From: Pediococcus claussenii ATCC BAA-344
Lineage (GTDB): Bacteria; Bacillota; Bacilli; Lactobacillales; Lactobacillaceae
Direction of reading: 5' to 3'
NCBI RefSeq assembly: GCF_000237995.1
Contig: NC_016605.1
Span: forward strand, 372,001 to 436,000
Length of the DNA stretch: 64,000 bases
Shown here: piece after piece, positions 9,084 to 18,808 of the stretch
Layout of the letters: each line of letters opens with the position of its first letter
Position numbering within the stretch: position 1 is the stretch's first letter
Program-made: the position numbers and the translations under genes
Notes under the pieces: generated by a model
The model's database searches: none
The model's input: only the letters and a program-made list of their open reading frames with translations
Told to the model about the DNA's origin: nothing

Positions 9084-10196
9084 ATGAAAAAACGTATTAT
9101 TAGAGCGGTATTCGCTCTTGCTGGTGGTGCTTTGGGATTGATTTATTTTCCGATGGTTTGGGAAATATTTGGGTTGCAAAACCAAATGTTAGCGAACAAT
9201 GTTGTTACAGATTTTATTTTAGGTGCACTTATTCTTTGGCTATTGTCATTATTCTTATCTGGATACGTTGAGCGACTAGTAAACCGCACAGAAAAGGTTC
9301 TTTCTGAAACCCCACCGCTAAATCTTTTAACAGGAAGCTTAGGCACTGTTGTTGGCCTGTTGATTGCAATTTTAATATCAACATTATTTTACCGATCAAA
9401 TATCTTTTTGATCAACTCAGTAATTCCACTTATTTTGATGCTCTTTCTGGGATATATGGGATTTAGGATTGGTACAACTAGGCTAGGGGAATGGCGCAAA
9501 CTTTTTCAGATTAGAAAAAAAGATCAGAATAATCAAGTGTTGGAACGACGAGCAGATGACAATTTCCATCACTACAAAATTTTAGATACTAATATTTTGA
9601 TTGATGGACGTATTTATGACCTGATTAAAACGGGATTTTTGGAGGGGACTTTGTTAGTTCCTAACTTTGTATTATATGAACTTCAATATATTGCTGATTC
9701 TGCTGATAGTATTAAACGAGTCAGGGGTCGTAGAGGATTGGATTTTCTTAACAAACTTCAAACTGAAAAAATCATGCCAATTGAGATGTTTGAGGGGGAC
9801 TATGAAGAAATTGAGGAAGTTGATAGCAAATTAATTCAACTTGCTAAGGATAAAGATGCGGTTATTGTAACTAACGATTACAATTTGAATAAAGTTAGCC
9901 AGTTTCAAAATGTTCAGGTTCTAAATATTAATGAGTTGGCTAATGCGCTTAAAGCAAGGGTTATTCCCGGCGAACGAATGAAAGTACATGTTGTGAAGAA
10001 TGGAACGGAACGACAACAAGGGGTAGCTTACCTCGATGATGGAACGATGGTGGTTGTTGAGGATGGTAAGTTCTATATTAGCCAAACGATCGAGGTTGTT
10101 GTGACAAGTGCACTTCAAACTGACGCTGGAAGAATGATTTTCGCTAAACCGATCCATTCAACAAGAGAGCTTGAAGAGGGTAAACAAGATGATTAA
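9084..10196 (+). CDS. PIN and TRAM domain membrane protein (YacL family)
   Basis: A 370-residue protein with four membrane segments in the first ~130 residues, then a PIN nuclease-like domain starting at DTNILIDGRIYDL (acidic residues from Asp168, plus VTNDYNLNK) and a C-terminal TRAM-like RNA-binding part (GVAYLDDGTMVVVEDG). The family is conserved next to radA in Firmicutes; its RNA target is not known to me. The ATG has GGGAGGTG upstream and follows the radA stop by 15 bases, so it is in the radA operon. Localisation is membrane with the PIN/TRAM part in the cytoplasm, by inference from the positive charges. Confidence 0.9.
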   Translation: MKKRIIRAVFALAGGALGLIYFPMVWEIFGLQNQMLANNVVTDFILGALILWLLSLFLSGYVERLVNRTEKVLSETPPLNLLTGSLGTVVGLLIAILISTLFYRSNIFLINSVIPLILMLFLGYMGFRIGTTRLGEWRKLFQIRKKDQNNQVLERRADDNFHHYKILDTNILIDGRIYDLIKTGFLEGTLLVPNFVLYELQYIADSADSIKRVRGRRGLDFLNKLQTEKIMPIEMFEGDYEEIEEVDSKLIQLAKDKDAVIVTNDYNLNKVSQFQNVQVLNINELANALKARVIPGERMKVHVVKNGTERQQGVAYLDDGTMVVVEDGKFYISQTIEVVVTSALQTDAGRMIFAKPIHSTRELEEGKQDD

Positions 10197-10267
10197 TCCT
10201 TTATTTATGGGATTAACACATGTAGAATAAAATATGTTGTTTGATAAATTTTGAAGAGGTGTTAATT

Positions 10268-11761
10268 TTGGCAAAGCAAGAAATTCGCGTTCGTTATGCT
10301 CCAAGTCCAACTGGACATTTACACATTGGTAATGCTCGAACCGCTCTATTTAATTATTTATTCGCACGTCATTATAAGGGAAAGTTCATCTTAAGAATTG
10401 AAGATACGGACCAAAGTCGTAATATCGCTGACGGTGAACGAAGTCAGTTAGATAACTTGAAATGGCTAGGTATGGATTGGGATGAAGGACCTGATAAACC
10501 TGGTGAATACGGACCATATCGTCAATCAGAACGTAAGGATATTTATCAGCCACTTATTGACCAACTAGTTGCTGAAGGTAAGGCATATGAATCATATATG
10601 ACAGAGGATGAACTTAGTGCTCAGCGTGATGAACAACGGGCAAATGGTGAGATGCCTCATTACGTGGATGAGTATGCTGGTTTATCGGCTGAACAAAAGG
10701 AACAAAAGATAGCCGACGCGAAAGCTGCAGGAATCACACCTGTTATTCGTTTTAAAGTACCCGTTAATCGAGAATACGCTTGGGATGATATTGTTAAGGG
10801 AAATATTTCCTTCGGTTCTGAAACCATTGGTGGAGATTTTGTTATTCAAAAGCGTGATGGAATGCCTACTTATAATTTTGCTGTAGTAGTTGATGATCAC
10901 ATGATGAAGATTAGCCATGTTTTCCGTGGTGATGATCATGTTGCCAATACTCCAAAACAGTTGATGATTTATGAAGCTTTTGGATGGGATGCTCCACAGT
11001 TCGGACATATGAGTTTAATTATTAACAGTGAAACTGGTAAAAAGTTAAGCAAACGTGACGAAACGGTTCTTCAATTCATCGAACAGTATCGTGATTTAGG
11101 TTACCTGCCAGAAGCAATGCTAAACTTTATCATTCTTTTGGGCTGGTCCCCAGTTGGAGAAAGCGAGATTTTCTCATTACGTGAATTTGTGAAGATGTAT
11201 GACGAAAAACGTTTGAGCAAATCACCAGCCGCTTTTGATGGTAAAAAGCTTGAATGGATTAATAACCAATATGTTAAGAATGCTGATGAAGATCGTATTA
11301 TGCACTCGTCATTAGAACAATTAATCAAGGCCGGAAAGGTCGAAGAGGCACCCAGCGCACTTAAGCTTGAATGGACACGTAAGCTGATTAATTTATTCAA
11401 ACGTCAGATGAGTTACACTGGACAAATTGTTGAGTTTACTGACTTATTCTTCAACGGACCTGAAAAAATTGATGAGGAATCTAGGCAAGAATTAGCGGCT
11501 GATAATGCGTTACCAGCATTGAAAGCATTAGAAGTTCAATTTGAAAATATTAAGCTATTTGATACAGTTAATATTTTGGCCGCAATCAAGGCCGTTCAAA
11601 AGGAAACTGGCATTAAAGGACGTGCTCTTTGGATGCCGATCCGAATTGCAATCACGCATGAAATGCATGGCCCAGAATTACCAGAAAGTTTAGAATTGTT
11701 AGGTTATGATTTATCAATGAAACACTTAAAAGAAATGATTAATGATTTAGAAAATGCATAA
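10268..11761 (+). CDS. gltX: Glutamyl-tRNA synthetase
   Basis: A class I synthetase of 497 residues that charges tRNA(Glu), and tRNA(Gln) in organisms with the amidotransferase route. The HIGH motif appears as HLHIG (residues 17-21) and the KMSKS loop as KKLSKRD. I chose TTG 10268 since GAAGAGGTG is about 6 bases upstream; the longer frame from TTG 10241 has no ribosome site and would add nine residues before the conserved [12 protein letters not shown] terminator follows. In many lactobacilli cysS follows gltX; here it does not. Confidence 0.97.
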   Translation: MAKQEIRVRYAPSPTGHLHIGNARTALFNYLFARHYKGKFILRIEDTDQSRNIADGERSQLDNLKWLGMDWDEGPDKPGEYGPYRQSERKDIYQPLIDQLVAEGKAYESYMTEDELSAQRDEQRANGEMPHYVDEYAGLSAEQKEQKIADAKAAGITPVIRFKVPVNREYAWDDIVKGNISFGSETIGGDFVIQKRDGMPTYNFAVVVDDHMMKISHVFRGDDHVANTPKQLMIYEAFGWDAPQFGHMSLIINSETGKKLSKRDETVLQFIEQYRDLGYLPEAMLNFIILLGWSPVGESEIFSLREFVKMYDEKRLSKSPAAFDGKKLEWINNQYVKNADEDRIMHSSLEQLIKAGKVEEAPSALKLEWTRKLINLFKRQMSYTGQIVEFTDLFFNGPEKIDEESRQELAADNALPALKALEVQFENIKLFDTVNILAAIKAVQKETGIKGRALWMPIRIAITHEMHGPELPESLELLGYDLSMKHLKEMINDLENA

Positions 11762-11849
11762 TTTTAATAGTTCGACTGTTGAATGAAGGTTAGCTATCTT
11801 GATAGATATGCAACACCGTAGAACATCTGGCAATATGACAACTTAAATT

Positions 11850-11889
11850 AAAAAAACACAACGAGGCTAGGCTTTTGTTGTGTTTTTTT
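11850..11889 (+). terminator. Terminator after gltX
   Basis: AAAAAAACACAAC (11850-11862) pairs with GTTGTGTTTTTTT (11877-11889) across a 14-base loop, with a run of T at the end. It lies about 90 bases after the gltX stop. Confidence 0.85.
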
Positions 11890-11914
11890 ATACTAAATTT
11901 GGTCTGAATCATAA

Positions 11915-11946
11915 TAAAAAGCAATCTAATCTTAGATTGCTTTTTT
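11915..11946. terminator. Bidirectional terminator between gltX and the DUF308 gene
   Basis: AAAAAGCAATCTAA pairs with TTAGATTGCTTTTT with a very short loop; A and T runs on both sides let it serve gltX (+) and the convergent DUF308 gene (-). Confidence 0.85.
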
Positions 11947-11953
11947 GATTCAG

Positions 11954-12472
11954 CTATATAGAATGAGCTACTAAGGAAATTCCGATTATCATAAATAATA
12001 AAGCTATTAGAAACGAAACTGAAAATGCTGAAAGAATTGGCGAAATAAGAAGCATAACGCCTAGAATAATTCCGCATACTGCTAAAATAATATCAAGCCA
12101 ATAGTAGTTCCGCGTACTAAAATCTTTGATTATACGTGTGAACCAAAGGGCAGTAAAAGAATCTACTAGGAACATGATAGCAAATGAAATGGATACGAAA
12201 AGCATTCCAAATTGAATGTTAAACAGCATCAAGATTCCAACTACAATATCTAAAATACTATTAAAAGTAAACCAGCCAGACACTTCAAGCAGTGGTCTGA
12301 TCGTAAATAATTTATAACAGCCAATTAAAATAGAAATAATTGCTGCAATAATAACGACAGTACTAAATGTTGGCAGAGGGTTACGCAAGCAGATAATTGA
12401 AACTATCACACTTAACAATCCCAATAGTAGTGCAGGGAGATCAAAACTATTAACTTTTTTCTCCATATACAA
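11954..12472 (-). CDS. HdeD/DUF308 family membrane protein
   Basis: A 172-residue protein with six predicted membrane segments arranged as three hairpins, the layout of the HdeD/DUF308 family. In E. coli HdeD is linked to acid resistance; the role in lactobacilli is not established. Two ATGs are possible, 12472 and 12466; AAGGGACG before them suits the second slightly better. It follows perR on the same strand with 11 bases between, so it is likely co-transcribed with perR and thereby under the Per box, which would suggest a stress link. Confidence 0.75.
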   Translation of the reverse strand: MYMEKKVNSFDLPALLLGLLSVIVSIICLRNPLPTFSTVVIIAAIISILIGCYKLFTIRPLLEVSGWFTFNSILDIVVGILMLFNIQFGMLFVSISFAIMFLVDSFTALWFTRIIKDFSTRNYYWLDIILAVCGIILGVMLLISPILSAFSVSFLIALLFMIIGISLVAHSI

Positions 12473-12483
12473 ACGTCCCTTCT

Positions 12484-12939
12484 TTATTTTTTAGAAACAC
12501 TTTTTCCCTGGCAATCAGGGCAAATCCCCTCAACCTCGATGTGATTCCCCGTAACTTGGATTCCGGTTTTTTCAACGGCAATTCGATCGATTTTAGCTAA
12601 ATCAGCGGCATATTCAGGATAATCAACGTCAATGATTTTTCCACAATTAGTGCATATTACATGGAAATGAGGATGCCCATAGTAATCATAGTGAACGCTG
12701 TCATCAGTATTGGCTAATTCGATGACCAAACCTTGTTCTACAAACATTTTTAACGTATTGTAAACAGTTGCTAAACTTAGTGAGGCATCATTTTTAGTTA
12801 AGTCTGAATAAATAGTTTCAACGGTTGGATGATTCCTTTTTTCAATTAGGTACTGCAAAACATCTCTTCGCTGAGGTGTTATTCGTATATGAGAATCACG
12901 CAGCCGTTGAATTGCATCTTCAAGAATTTTGTTAGCCAT
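12484..12939 (-). CDS. perR: Peroxide-responsive repressor PerR (Fur family)
   Basis: A 151-residue metalloregulator. With ATG 12939 (AGGAGGG upstream) the numbering of the regulatory metal ligands equals that of Bacillus PerR: His37, Asp85, His91, His93 and Asp104; the structural zinc site is Cys96/Cys99 and a CPDC pair near the end. Asp104, rather than Glu, is the mark of PerR against Fur. The N-terminal half is a winged helix (TPQRRDVLQYL, SLATVYNTL). It represses peroxide-stress genes until oxidised by H2O2. A Per-box-like site lies in its own promoter. The open frame from 12960 adds seven residues over the ribosome site and is rejected. Confidence 0.93.
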   Translation of the reverse strand: MANKILEDAIQRLRDSHIRITPQRRDVLQYLIEKRNHPTVETIYSDLTKNDASLSLATVYNTLKMFVEQGLVIELANTDDSVHYDYYGHPHFHVICTNCGKIIDVDYPEYAADLAKIDRIAVEKTGIQVTGNHIEVEGICPDCQGKSVSKK

Positions 12940-12961
12940 GTAATTAACCCTCCTAATCAAC

Positions 12962-12976
12962 TTAAATTCATTCTAA
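12962..12976 (-). promoter_or_regulatory. Per box in the perR promoter
   Basis: On the minus strand the site reads TTAGAATGAATTTAA, matching the Bacillus Per box TTAGAATNATTCTAA at 12 of 14 defined positions. It sits just downstream of a TATAAT -10 box (minus strand, 12991-12986) and upstream of the perR ribosome site, so PerR probably represses itself. Confidence 0.7.
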
Positions 12977-13106
12977 TTTGTGTACATTATAACATTATTT
13001 TAAATTGTTTACTTTACTTGAAAGTTTGTGTAAATAAATGTAGGAATGACCTTTACAACAATTGTTCAAATTAATAAAATTAAATTAACGTCAAGGGAGA
13101 GAAAGT

Positions 13107-14537
13107 ATGTATAATAGCCGAATTACTATTAAGGAATTAATTAATTCAGAATATCGAAATGTGCTTGTGTTTTTGTGTGGTATGCTGGTTATGGTTGCAG
13201 GGATGTTTTCAACGGTGGACATTGTCCCTGAGTTACTTAAATCACAAGATCTGGGAGTCACTTTGCTGCAATTAATCAATACATTGCCACTGGTTATCTT
13301 AGCAGTCATGTTTCCTCTAGGGCGTATTTGGGTGCAGTTGCAATCTGTTAAAAAGACGTTTCAGTTTACGTTACTTGGCTTCTTTGCCGGCTCGTTAATA
13401 ATATCGGTTTCCTCAGAATTTGATTTGATTTTGCTTGGAAGGGTTGTACAGTCGGTTAGTTGCGGTATGTTATTTCCCATGATTTTTTCAATTATCAGCG
13501 CGTTAAGCAAATCAACGAATGTAACTACTAGTAGGAAAAAACGTGGGATAATTGTTGATAGAGCAATACTTTTGGCTACTATTATCAGTATTGGTTCTTT
13601 ATTATTAGGTAACTGGCAGTATCAGGAATGGTTTTTTGCAGGTGTTTCTCTCATAACATGGGGCTTTTCTTACAAAGTTAAATTCAATATTCAAGCAACT
13701 AAGTATAAAGTTGATTGGCATGAAGTTGCACTCTCAGTTGGGGCACCGATTCTGTTGGTGTGGGTCACAAGTCTTGGAATAGGGGCTCTACCGGACTGGG
13801 TAAATCCTTTATTTGGTGGGTTTAGTTTAATTCTATTAGTGGGTTATATCGTTTACGATTTAACGTCTTATCAACCACTTTCCGGTTTAAGGCAGTTGAT
13901 TCATTGCCAGTATATAACACATGTGTTCACTACAATTATTGGTTATGGTTCATTTTTATTGTTACTCAGTATTGGAGATTTGTACCTGGTTCAAGGATTA
14001 CATTATTCAACATTTTTCACTGCACTGGCACTTTTACCAGCAATAGATGCATTTATATTGATGAAACGGTCGGATCTAGTAATTATAAGACGTTTGACAG
14101 TAGCCAGTCTAACAAAAACCGGTATGACTATCCTGATGATTGGTTGGCTACTGTTGTCCGTTTTTTCCAGCTACTTAAATTTAATCGGATTTATTTTTGT
14201 TTCTGTAATAATTGAGGTGGGACATGGGTTGATTGCACGACATGCCTTGAACTATGCGGTTTTTTCACTTCCTAAAGAGAGTAGATATGCCGGAACTTTA
14301 TTTTTTCAGCAAATGAATTTATATGTTCCGGCTATAATATTAGAGATATTTACAGTGATTTTACAAAATAACACAGAATTGAGTATGACAGGTTCATCAT
14401 TGCCAGGTGTATTATCTTCTCTTTCAGGATATCGTGCAGTTTTTCTTTCCTATTTATTAATTGTAATATTGGGATGGTTTATAACGATTTTTGATGATTT
14501 TAAAATACAAATTAATTTAAAAAATATATTTAAATAG
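13107..14537 (+). CDS. MFS-type multidrug transporter-like membrane protein
   Basis: A 476-residue protein with about 12-14 membrane segments and the general layout of the drug:H+ antiporter (DHA2) branch of the major facilitator superfamily. The loop between segments 2 and 3 keeps PLGRIWVQLQSVKKTF, a weak form of motif A (normally GxLxDRxGRK), and segment 4 has GRVVQSVSCGMLFPMIFS. The poor motif A makes substrate and even activity uncertain. GGGAGAG precedes the ATG. The downstream YihY gene starts 13 bases after the stop, so they form an operon. Confidence 0.72.
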   Translation: MYNSRITIKELINSEYRNVLVFLCGMLVMVAGMFSTVDIVPELLKSQDLGVTLLQLINTLPLVILAVMFPLGRIWVQLQSVKKTFQFTLLGFFAGSLIISVSSEFDLILLGRVVQSVSCGMLFPMIFSIISALSKSTNVTTSRKKRGIIVDRAILLATIISIGSLLLGNWQYQEWFFAGVSLITWGFSYKVKFNIQATKYKVDWHEVALSVGAPILLVWVTSLGIGALPDWVNPLFGGFSLILLVGYIVYDLTSYQPLSGLRQLIHCQYITHVFTTIIGYGSFLLLLSIGDLYLVQGLHYSTFFTALALLPAIDAFILMKRSDLVIIRRLTVASLTKTGMTILMIGWLLLSVFSSYLNLIGFIFVSVIIEVGHGLIARHALNYAVFSLPKESRYAGTLFFQQMNLYVPAIILEIFTVILQNNTELSMTGSSLPGVLSSLSGYRAVFLSYLLIVILGWFITIFDDFKIQINLKNIFK

Positions 14538-14550
14538 TGGAGAGTTACGA

Positions 14551-15501
14551 ATGGATGTCCAGAAGATTTGGCATAAAGTTGGAACTTTTTCGCGAGCTTT
14601 GTTGCAGCGGTTTAATGATTCGGAAGTAGTAAATAACTCAATTGTTTTGGCGTATTATTTGCTACTATCGATTTTTCCAGCACTTATATTTTTAGGTAGT
14701 TTATTACCAATTTTGCAAGTCCATATTGCAACTGTTTTAGAGTACATTGAGACGGCAGTTCCGGACACTATCTATACTATGACAGCTCCAATTGTGAAAG
14801 ACTTTTTAAGTCGAGGTAACGGTGAGCTTCTGTCATTTGGTGCGATTTTAATGCTTTATTCGGCAAGTCAGGCAGTTGCTGCTTTTCAACGTACTGTGAA
14901 TCGCGCATACGGTGTCGCCAAACATCAGAATCCAATAACTAATCGAGTAGTTTCTTTTGTTTTAACGGTGATTTTTATTGTGATCATGGCAACTTTCGTA
15001 TTTCTGTTTAGTTTTGGGCAAACACTGTTACGGTATTTAACGCCAATCTTTAACTTACCAAATGATTGGTTTTTATTACTCGGACAAATTAAATGGCCGG
15101 TTACGATTCTTGGAATTTTTATTAGTTTAACATTGCTATATTATCTAGTACCAAATGCAAAAATAAAATTTAAATATGTTATACCTGGCGCGGTTGTGGC
15201 CACTATCGGATCAATTTTAATCTCACAATTTTTTTCCTATTATTTGCGTTATTTTGCACATTCAGTTACAAGTTATAAAACATTAGGAACTTTTATCGCA
15301 ATTATGTTTTGGCTTAATTTTTCATCGATGATTGTAATGCTTGGTGGGGTTGTAAATGCGACTTGGCAGGAGTTAAAACTTGGTGACATTGAAGAAACAT
15401 CTGGTAGTTTGAAAAAAGTTGCTGGAAAATATAAAGTGAGGATTAGAAAAACCACACGAAATACCAGAAAAAAAACTTGGAAACATCGACGGGTAAGATA
15501 G
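14551..15501 (+). CDS. YihY/BrkB family inner membrane protein
   Basis: A 316-residue protein with six membrane segments and the family patterns NSIVLAYYLLLSIFPALI near residue 30, YSASQAVAAFQRTVNRAYG, and FGSYLRYFAHS-like and IMFWLNFSSMIVMLGGVVNA near the end. The C-terminus is a strongly basic tail (KVRIRKTTRNTRKKTWKHRR), likely cytoplasmic. The family was once called ribonuclease BN in error; function is unknown, with transport roles suggested. GTGGAGAG precedes the ATG. Co-transcribed with the MFS gene upstream. Confidence 0.88.
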   Translation: MDVQKIWHKVGTFSRALLQRFNDSEVVNNSIVLAYYLLLSIFPALIFLGSLLPILQVHIATVLEYIETAVPDTIYTMTAPIVKDFLSRGNGELLSFGAILMLYSASQAVAAFQRTVNRAYGVAKHQNPITNRVVSFVLTVIFIVIMATFVFLFSFGQTLLRYLTPIFNLPNDWFLLLGQIKWPVTILGIFISLTLLYYLVPNAKIKFKYVIPGAVVATIGSILISQFFSYYLRYFAHSVTSYKTLGTFIAIMFWLNFSSMIVMLGGVVNATWQELKLGDIEETSGSLKKVAGKYKVRIRKTTRNTRKKTWKHRRVR

Positions 15502-15561
15502 GGTTACTTTGATTTAGAGAAATCCAAGTTTTTTCTTGATTATTGGGAAATGGTTCTATAA

Positions 15562-15609
15562 AAAAACGAAGAACGAATGATTTTAGATAATCACGAGTTC
15601 TTCGTTTTT
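15562..15609. terminator. Bidirectional terminator between yihY and the Ig-like protein gene
   Basis: AAAAACGAAGAAC (15562-15574) pairs with GTTCTTCGTTTTT (15597-15609). The genes on both sides converge on it. Confidence 0.85.
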
Positions 15610-15688
15610 AATATTGTGAAATAATGTTTATGTTTAATATATAAAATAATAATCTAATATTTTTTGTATATTAAACATGGTGGCGAAA

Positions 15689-16534
15689 CTAAAAACCAAG
15701 TTTAGCTTTGATGCTATCCAAATCACTTTTGATTTGGTTTAAAACATTATTAGTATTGGTACTATCAAACGTTTGTTTTGCTTCATCAGCAGACTGTGCC
15801 TGGCTGATCTTATTGATTGATTCTGATAAAGCTGCAACTGCCTTGGAGGTCTGTTTAGCCTGAGTGCTTTGCCGAAGTTGGTTCAGCTCATTTTGTAAAC
15901 TTTGATTTTTCTGTTGTAATTCATTCATCTGCTGTTCGAACTGTAGCCGATTGTTACTTTGCTGATAAGCTGTTACAGCTTGTTTTAGATCAGAAAGTTG
16001 ATTAGTCAATTCCTTATTTGCCCTAGCTAACTCACTGATTTGATTACTATTTGATGTGCTTGCAGAATTTAAGGAAGAGTTTTCCGAGCTAAGAGAAGAG
16101 GCCGTGTCATTTGCCATATTGGTTTGATGGATCTGATTAGTGAATGCCCAGATTACACCGCCAATGACCAAAAGAGCAATGACGACCACCCACCAGTGAG
16201 ATTTTTTCTTGGTAGCTCTAGGCTGCTCTTGAGCTGTACCTAAGTTGTCCTGCGACTGTAAACGACTATTGGTTAGATTGGTAATCTGTGCAGTAATCCA
16301 AGTATTGCTTTGGTTACCGTGGCTATCTTGAACCCTAATATTAATCCGATATTGTCCTTGTGAATCGTAGTTAACCTGTGAATCGTCAACGACCAGTTGC
16401 CTTGATATATCATTACCTTGAAAGTCAAAAGCTGTTATCCCAGCTAGCTGAATAATGTTGGGTTGATGGTACCCAAGCTGTAGCTGAATATCATAGTTAA
16501 CAACCCTGATTTGCGGTGCCATCTGATTGTCCAT
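15689..16534 (-). CDS. Single-pass membrane protein with N-terminal Ig-like (DUF5011-type) and C-terminal coiled coil
   Basis: A 281-residue protein I cannot name. Residues ~20-85 resemble a bacterial Ig-like repeat of DUF5011 type (GITAFDFQGNDIS, GQYRINIRVQDSHGN). A Lys-rich stretch (RATKKK) precedes one membrane segment at ~113-131. The rest is Ser/Asn/Gln-rich, with a Gln/Leu coiled coil at ~160-235 and a second helix to the end. By the positive-inside rule the Ig-like part would be cytoplasmic and the coiled coil outside, which is the reverse of usual. The ATG has AAGGGAGA upstream. It stands alone as a transcription unit. Confidence 0.7.
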   Translation of the reverse strand: MDNQMAPQIRVVNYDIQLQLGYHQPNIIQLAGITAFDFQGNDISRQLVVDDSQVNYDSQGQYRINIRVQDSHGNQSNTWITAQITNLTNSRLQSQDNLGTAQEQPRATKKKSHWWVVVIALLVIGGVIWAFTNQIHQTNMANDTASSLSSENSSLNSASTSNSNQISELARANKELTNQLSDLKQAVTAYQQSNNRLQFEQQMNELQQKNQSLQNELNQLRQSTQAKQTSKAVAALSESINKISQAQSADEAKQTFDSTNTNNVLNQIKSDLDSIKAKLGF

Positions 16535-16615
16535 AGTAGTCTCCCTTTTAGTTCGATTATATCAAGTTTGTCGTTTTTTTAGTGAAATGGGAACTCGAAT
16601 AATTTAATTTAAAAA

Positions 16616-17837
16616 TTACTTACAGATATCTTGGTCACGCATCGCAAAATTAAACCAGATGGCAACTACAACTAAAGCTAAACCAGTTGCAACTAAAATC
16701 CATTTGATAGCTATTACATCGGCTAAAGGACCAAAGAATAACATTGCTATCGGATATATTCCGGTTGATACGATTTGTAATACGGAAAAGACACGACCCA
16801 TCCACTCATTCGGAATTTTTTCTTGAATGAAAATGTTAGTTGTTCCTTGAATCAGTGGCATGCATATACCAGAAGCAAACATAAATACAAGATAAAGCAC
16901 AAATGGTTTAATCATACCCATGATAGTAAAGCTGAGTCCTGACCCAATAAAGGCTAAACTAATCCATTTAATTTTGTTAGGTATATTTTTGTGCGCAGTA
17001 ATATAAATGCCACCTAGTGCTGCACCTATTGTCCAAAATAGTTCATTAAACGTTAGTAACCATACACCTGATCCAAAAGTTCTCTTAACAAATAAAGTGG
17101 AAAGCTGTGATGATGGTGCGATCAGTGTAAATGCGAGAGCGGTAAACAACATAAAATTTCTTAGACCTGGATTTCTAAAAATATAACCTAATCCATGGCT
17201 AATTGAAGAGATTGAAGATTCCTTTTGAGTTGTTTGAACAGGAGTTGTTACGTTCTTGATCAAAACAAGTAATGTTATTCCTCCAAACGCTGTGATTAGA
17301 TCTACGACAAAAACAAACATGATACCAAGATGTCCTAGGATGTAACCACTAAGTAATGGCGATATTAATAACAAAATCGAACTTGCAGTTTGATTAACAC
17401 CGTTAACCCTGGTAAGTTCGTTGCGTGGAATGAGCTGGGGTAATAAAGCATTTCCAACAGGGGTTGAAACACCTGTTCCTAACGAACGAATAGCCGCGAT
17501 GGCAAGTAGTAACCATAAGCTATGTCCTGTAAAAAAATAGACTAAAGCGAGCAAAATTGTAAATACAGAAACAAAGGTACTGGACATAATTAACAAAGAG
17601 CGCCGGTTAAAGCGGTCTGACCAGGTCCCAGCCCAAAGTGAAATTAAAATTTGAGGAAGACTAGTTGCAAGCGTAGCAAGCATCATCCATGTACCCGATG
17701 ATGATTTAAGAGCGATATACCATAAGATGGCAAAATAAACCGCCGAAGAACCGAATAAAAAGAAGTTCTGGGCGGTTATAAAATAGGTTACATTTGATTT
17801 CCATGCTACTGGTGTTGATGAATTTTTCAAGTTAATC
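16616..17837 (-). CDS. MFS transporter, 12 membrane segments (MFS_3/EntS-like)
   Basis: A protein of about 407 residues with 12 membrane segments and the loop 2-3 motif GTWSDRFNRRS, typical of the macrolide-efflux/enterobactin-exporter branch. It exports an unknown compound. The frame begins with TTG 17839-17837, overlapping the stop of the ASCH gene (TTGA); a TTG three codons on (L4) would have better spacing from AAGGA and is an alternative. The feature end is given at the overlap. It forms an operon with the ASCH gene upstream. Confidence 0.83.
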
Positions 17838-18300
17838 AATCCTTACGATAAACGACTTTAATAGCTTCAGAAACAACCGGATCATCTTCTGAAAAATGAT
17901 GGTCGTAGTTCGCCATCAAATCGTTAAATTTTGTACGTGTACGAGCACGCCAATCTTCTAGAGATAAATCTCCTTCACCTTCATTATACGCGTGCTCAGC
18001 TGAAATTCGTAAAAAAGGAATTAATTCAGATACAACTGTTTCAGCAACGGCAACGGGCTTCATATCGCCATTAAGTAATACAAAGTAATCCCCAACTTGT
18101 GGGACGGCCTCTTGTTCAGCAGAATAGTATGCAAGGGGTTTTGTAGTAGAACGTTTTTTTTCACTTAGAATTAAATTAGCCAATTTGGTAACTTGCGCGG
18201 GATTGGTCTGTTCACCAAACCAGCGTGTTTGGAAAGTTTTACCTTCAATGTTATTTTCTTTAACAAAATCATCCCATAGTTGTTCTGATGGAGTTGCCAT
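17836..18300 (-). CDS. ASCH domain protein
   Basis: A 154-residue protein with the ASCH fold signature: GKTFQTRWFGE near the N-terminus, a GDYFVLLNGDMKPVAVAETV strand pair and a C-terminal helix region rich in acidic residues. ASCH domains are PUA-like and are thought to bind RNA or nucleotides; some have hydrolase activity. ATG 18300 is chosen for AAAGGGGAATG upstream; an earlier ATG at 18342 adds 14 residues across the ribosome site. The stop overlaps the start of the MFS gene. Function in the cell is not known. Confidence 0.8.
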   Translation of the reverse strand: MATPSEQLWDDFVKENNIEGKTFQTRWFGEQTNPAQVTKLANLILSEKKRSTTKPLAYYSAEQEAVPQVGDYFVLLNGDMKPVAVAETVVSELIPFLRISAEHAYNEGEGDLSLEDWRARTRTKFNDLMANYDHHFSEDDPVVSEAIKVVYRKD

Positions 18301-18432
18301 AATTATCATTCCCCTTTGTTTTATTTTGAATAAGTGTAGCACTGTGAAATCGTTTACGCAAAAAGTTGTTTTGGAATTTTAATTTAGTTGCGCTATGATT
18401 GATGTTAAAAAATAATAGAGAGTTGATTAGAC

Positions 18433-18690
18433 ATGCGACCAAAATTTTGGGGCGACTTTATTGTAGCAATTGCGACATCTATTGCTTTAATAATAGGATA
18501 CCTAACGAATTATTTTCAGAAGACTAGCGGATACAGTGAGATCGAGAAGATCTTAATTATTGTACTAGTAATCGGTGTTATTTATAATATTCGACGAGAT
18601 ATGGATCGTGCGAATAAGTGGGAAGCAATGTCGGCGATGCTTTTAGGACTAGTATTTATTGTGGCAGTCATAGTGATCGCGTTTGTATAA
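18433..18690 (+). CDS. Small membrane protein of unknown function
   Basis: An 85-residue protein with three hydrophobic segments (about 8-26, 42-56 and 67-85) and a basic, Asp/Arg-rich loop NIRRDMDRANKWEAM. GAGAG precedes the ATG by about 10 bases. It is flanked by divergent and convergent genes and seems monocistronic. I do not recognise the family. Confidence 0.6.
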   Translation: MRPKFWGDFIVAIATSIALIIGYLTNYFQKTSGYSEIEKILIIVLVIGVIYNIRRDMDRANKWEAMSAMLLGLVFIVAVIVIAFV

Positions 18691-18808
18691 TATGTTAAAC
18701 AACACAGTAATTTTATATGAAAAGGTGAAGTAATGTAGTTGCTTCAATTAGAGGTAATCAATAAACTGCTTACTCTTGTTTTTTTAGTTTGAATATTTTT
18801 TCGCATAA

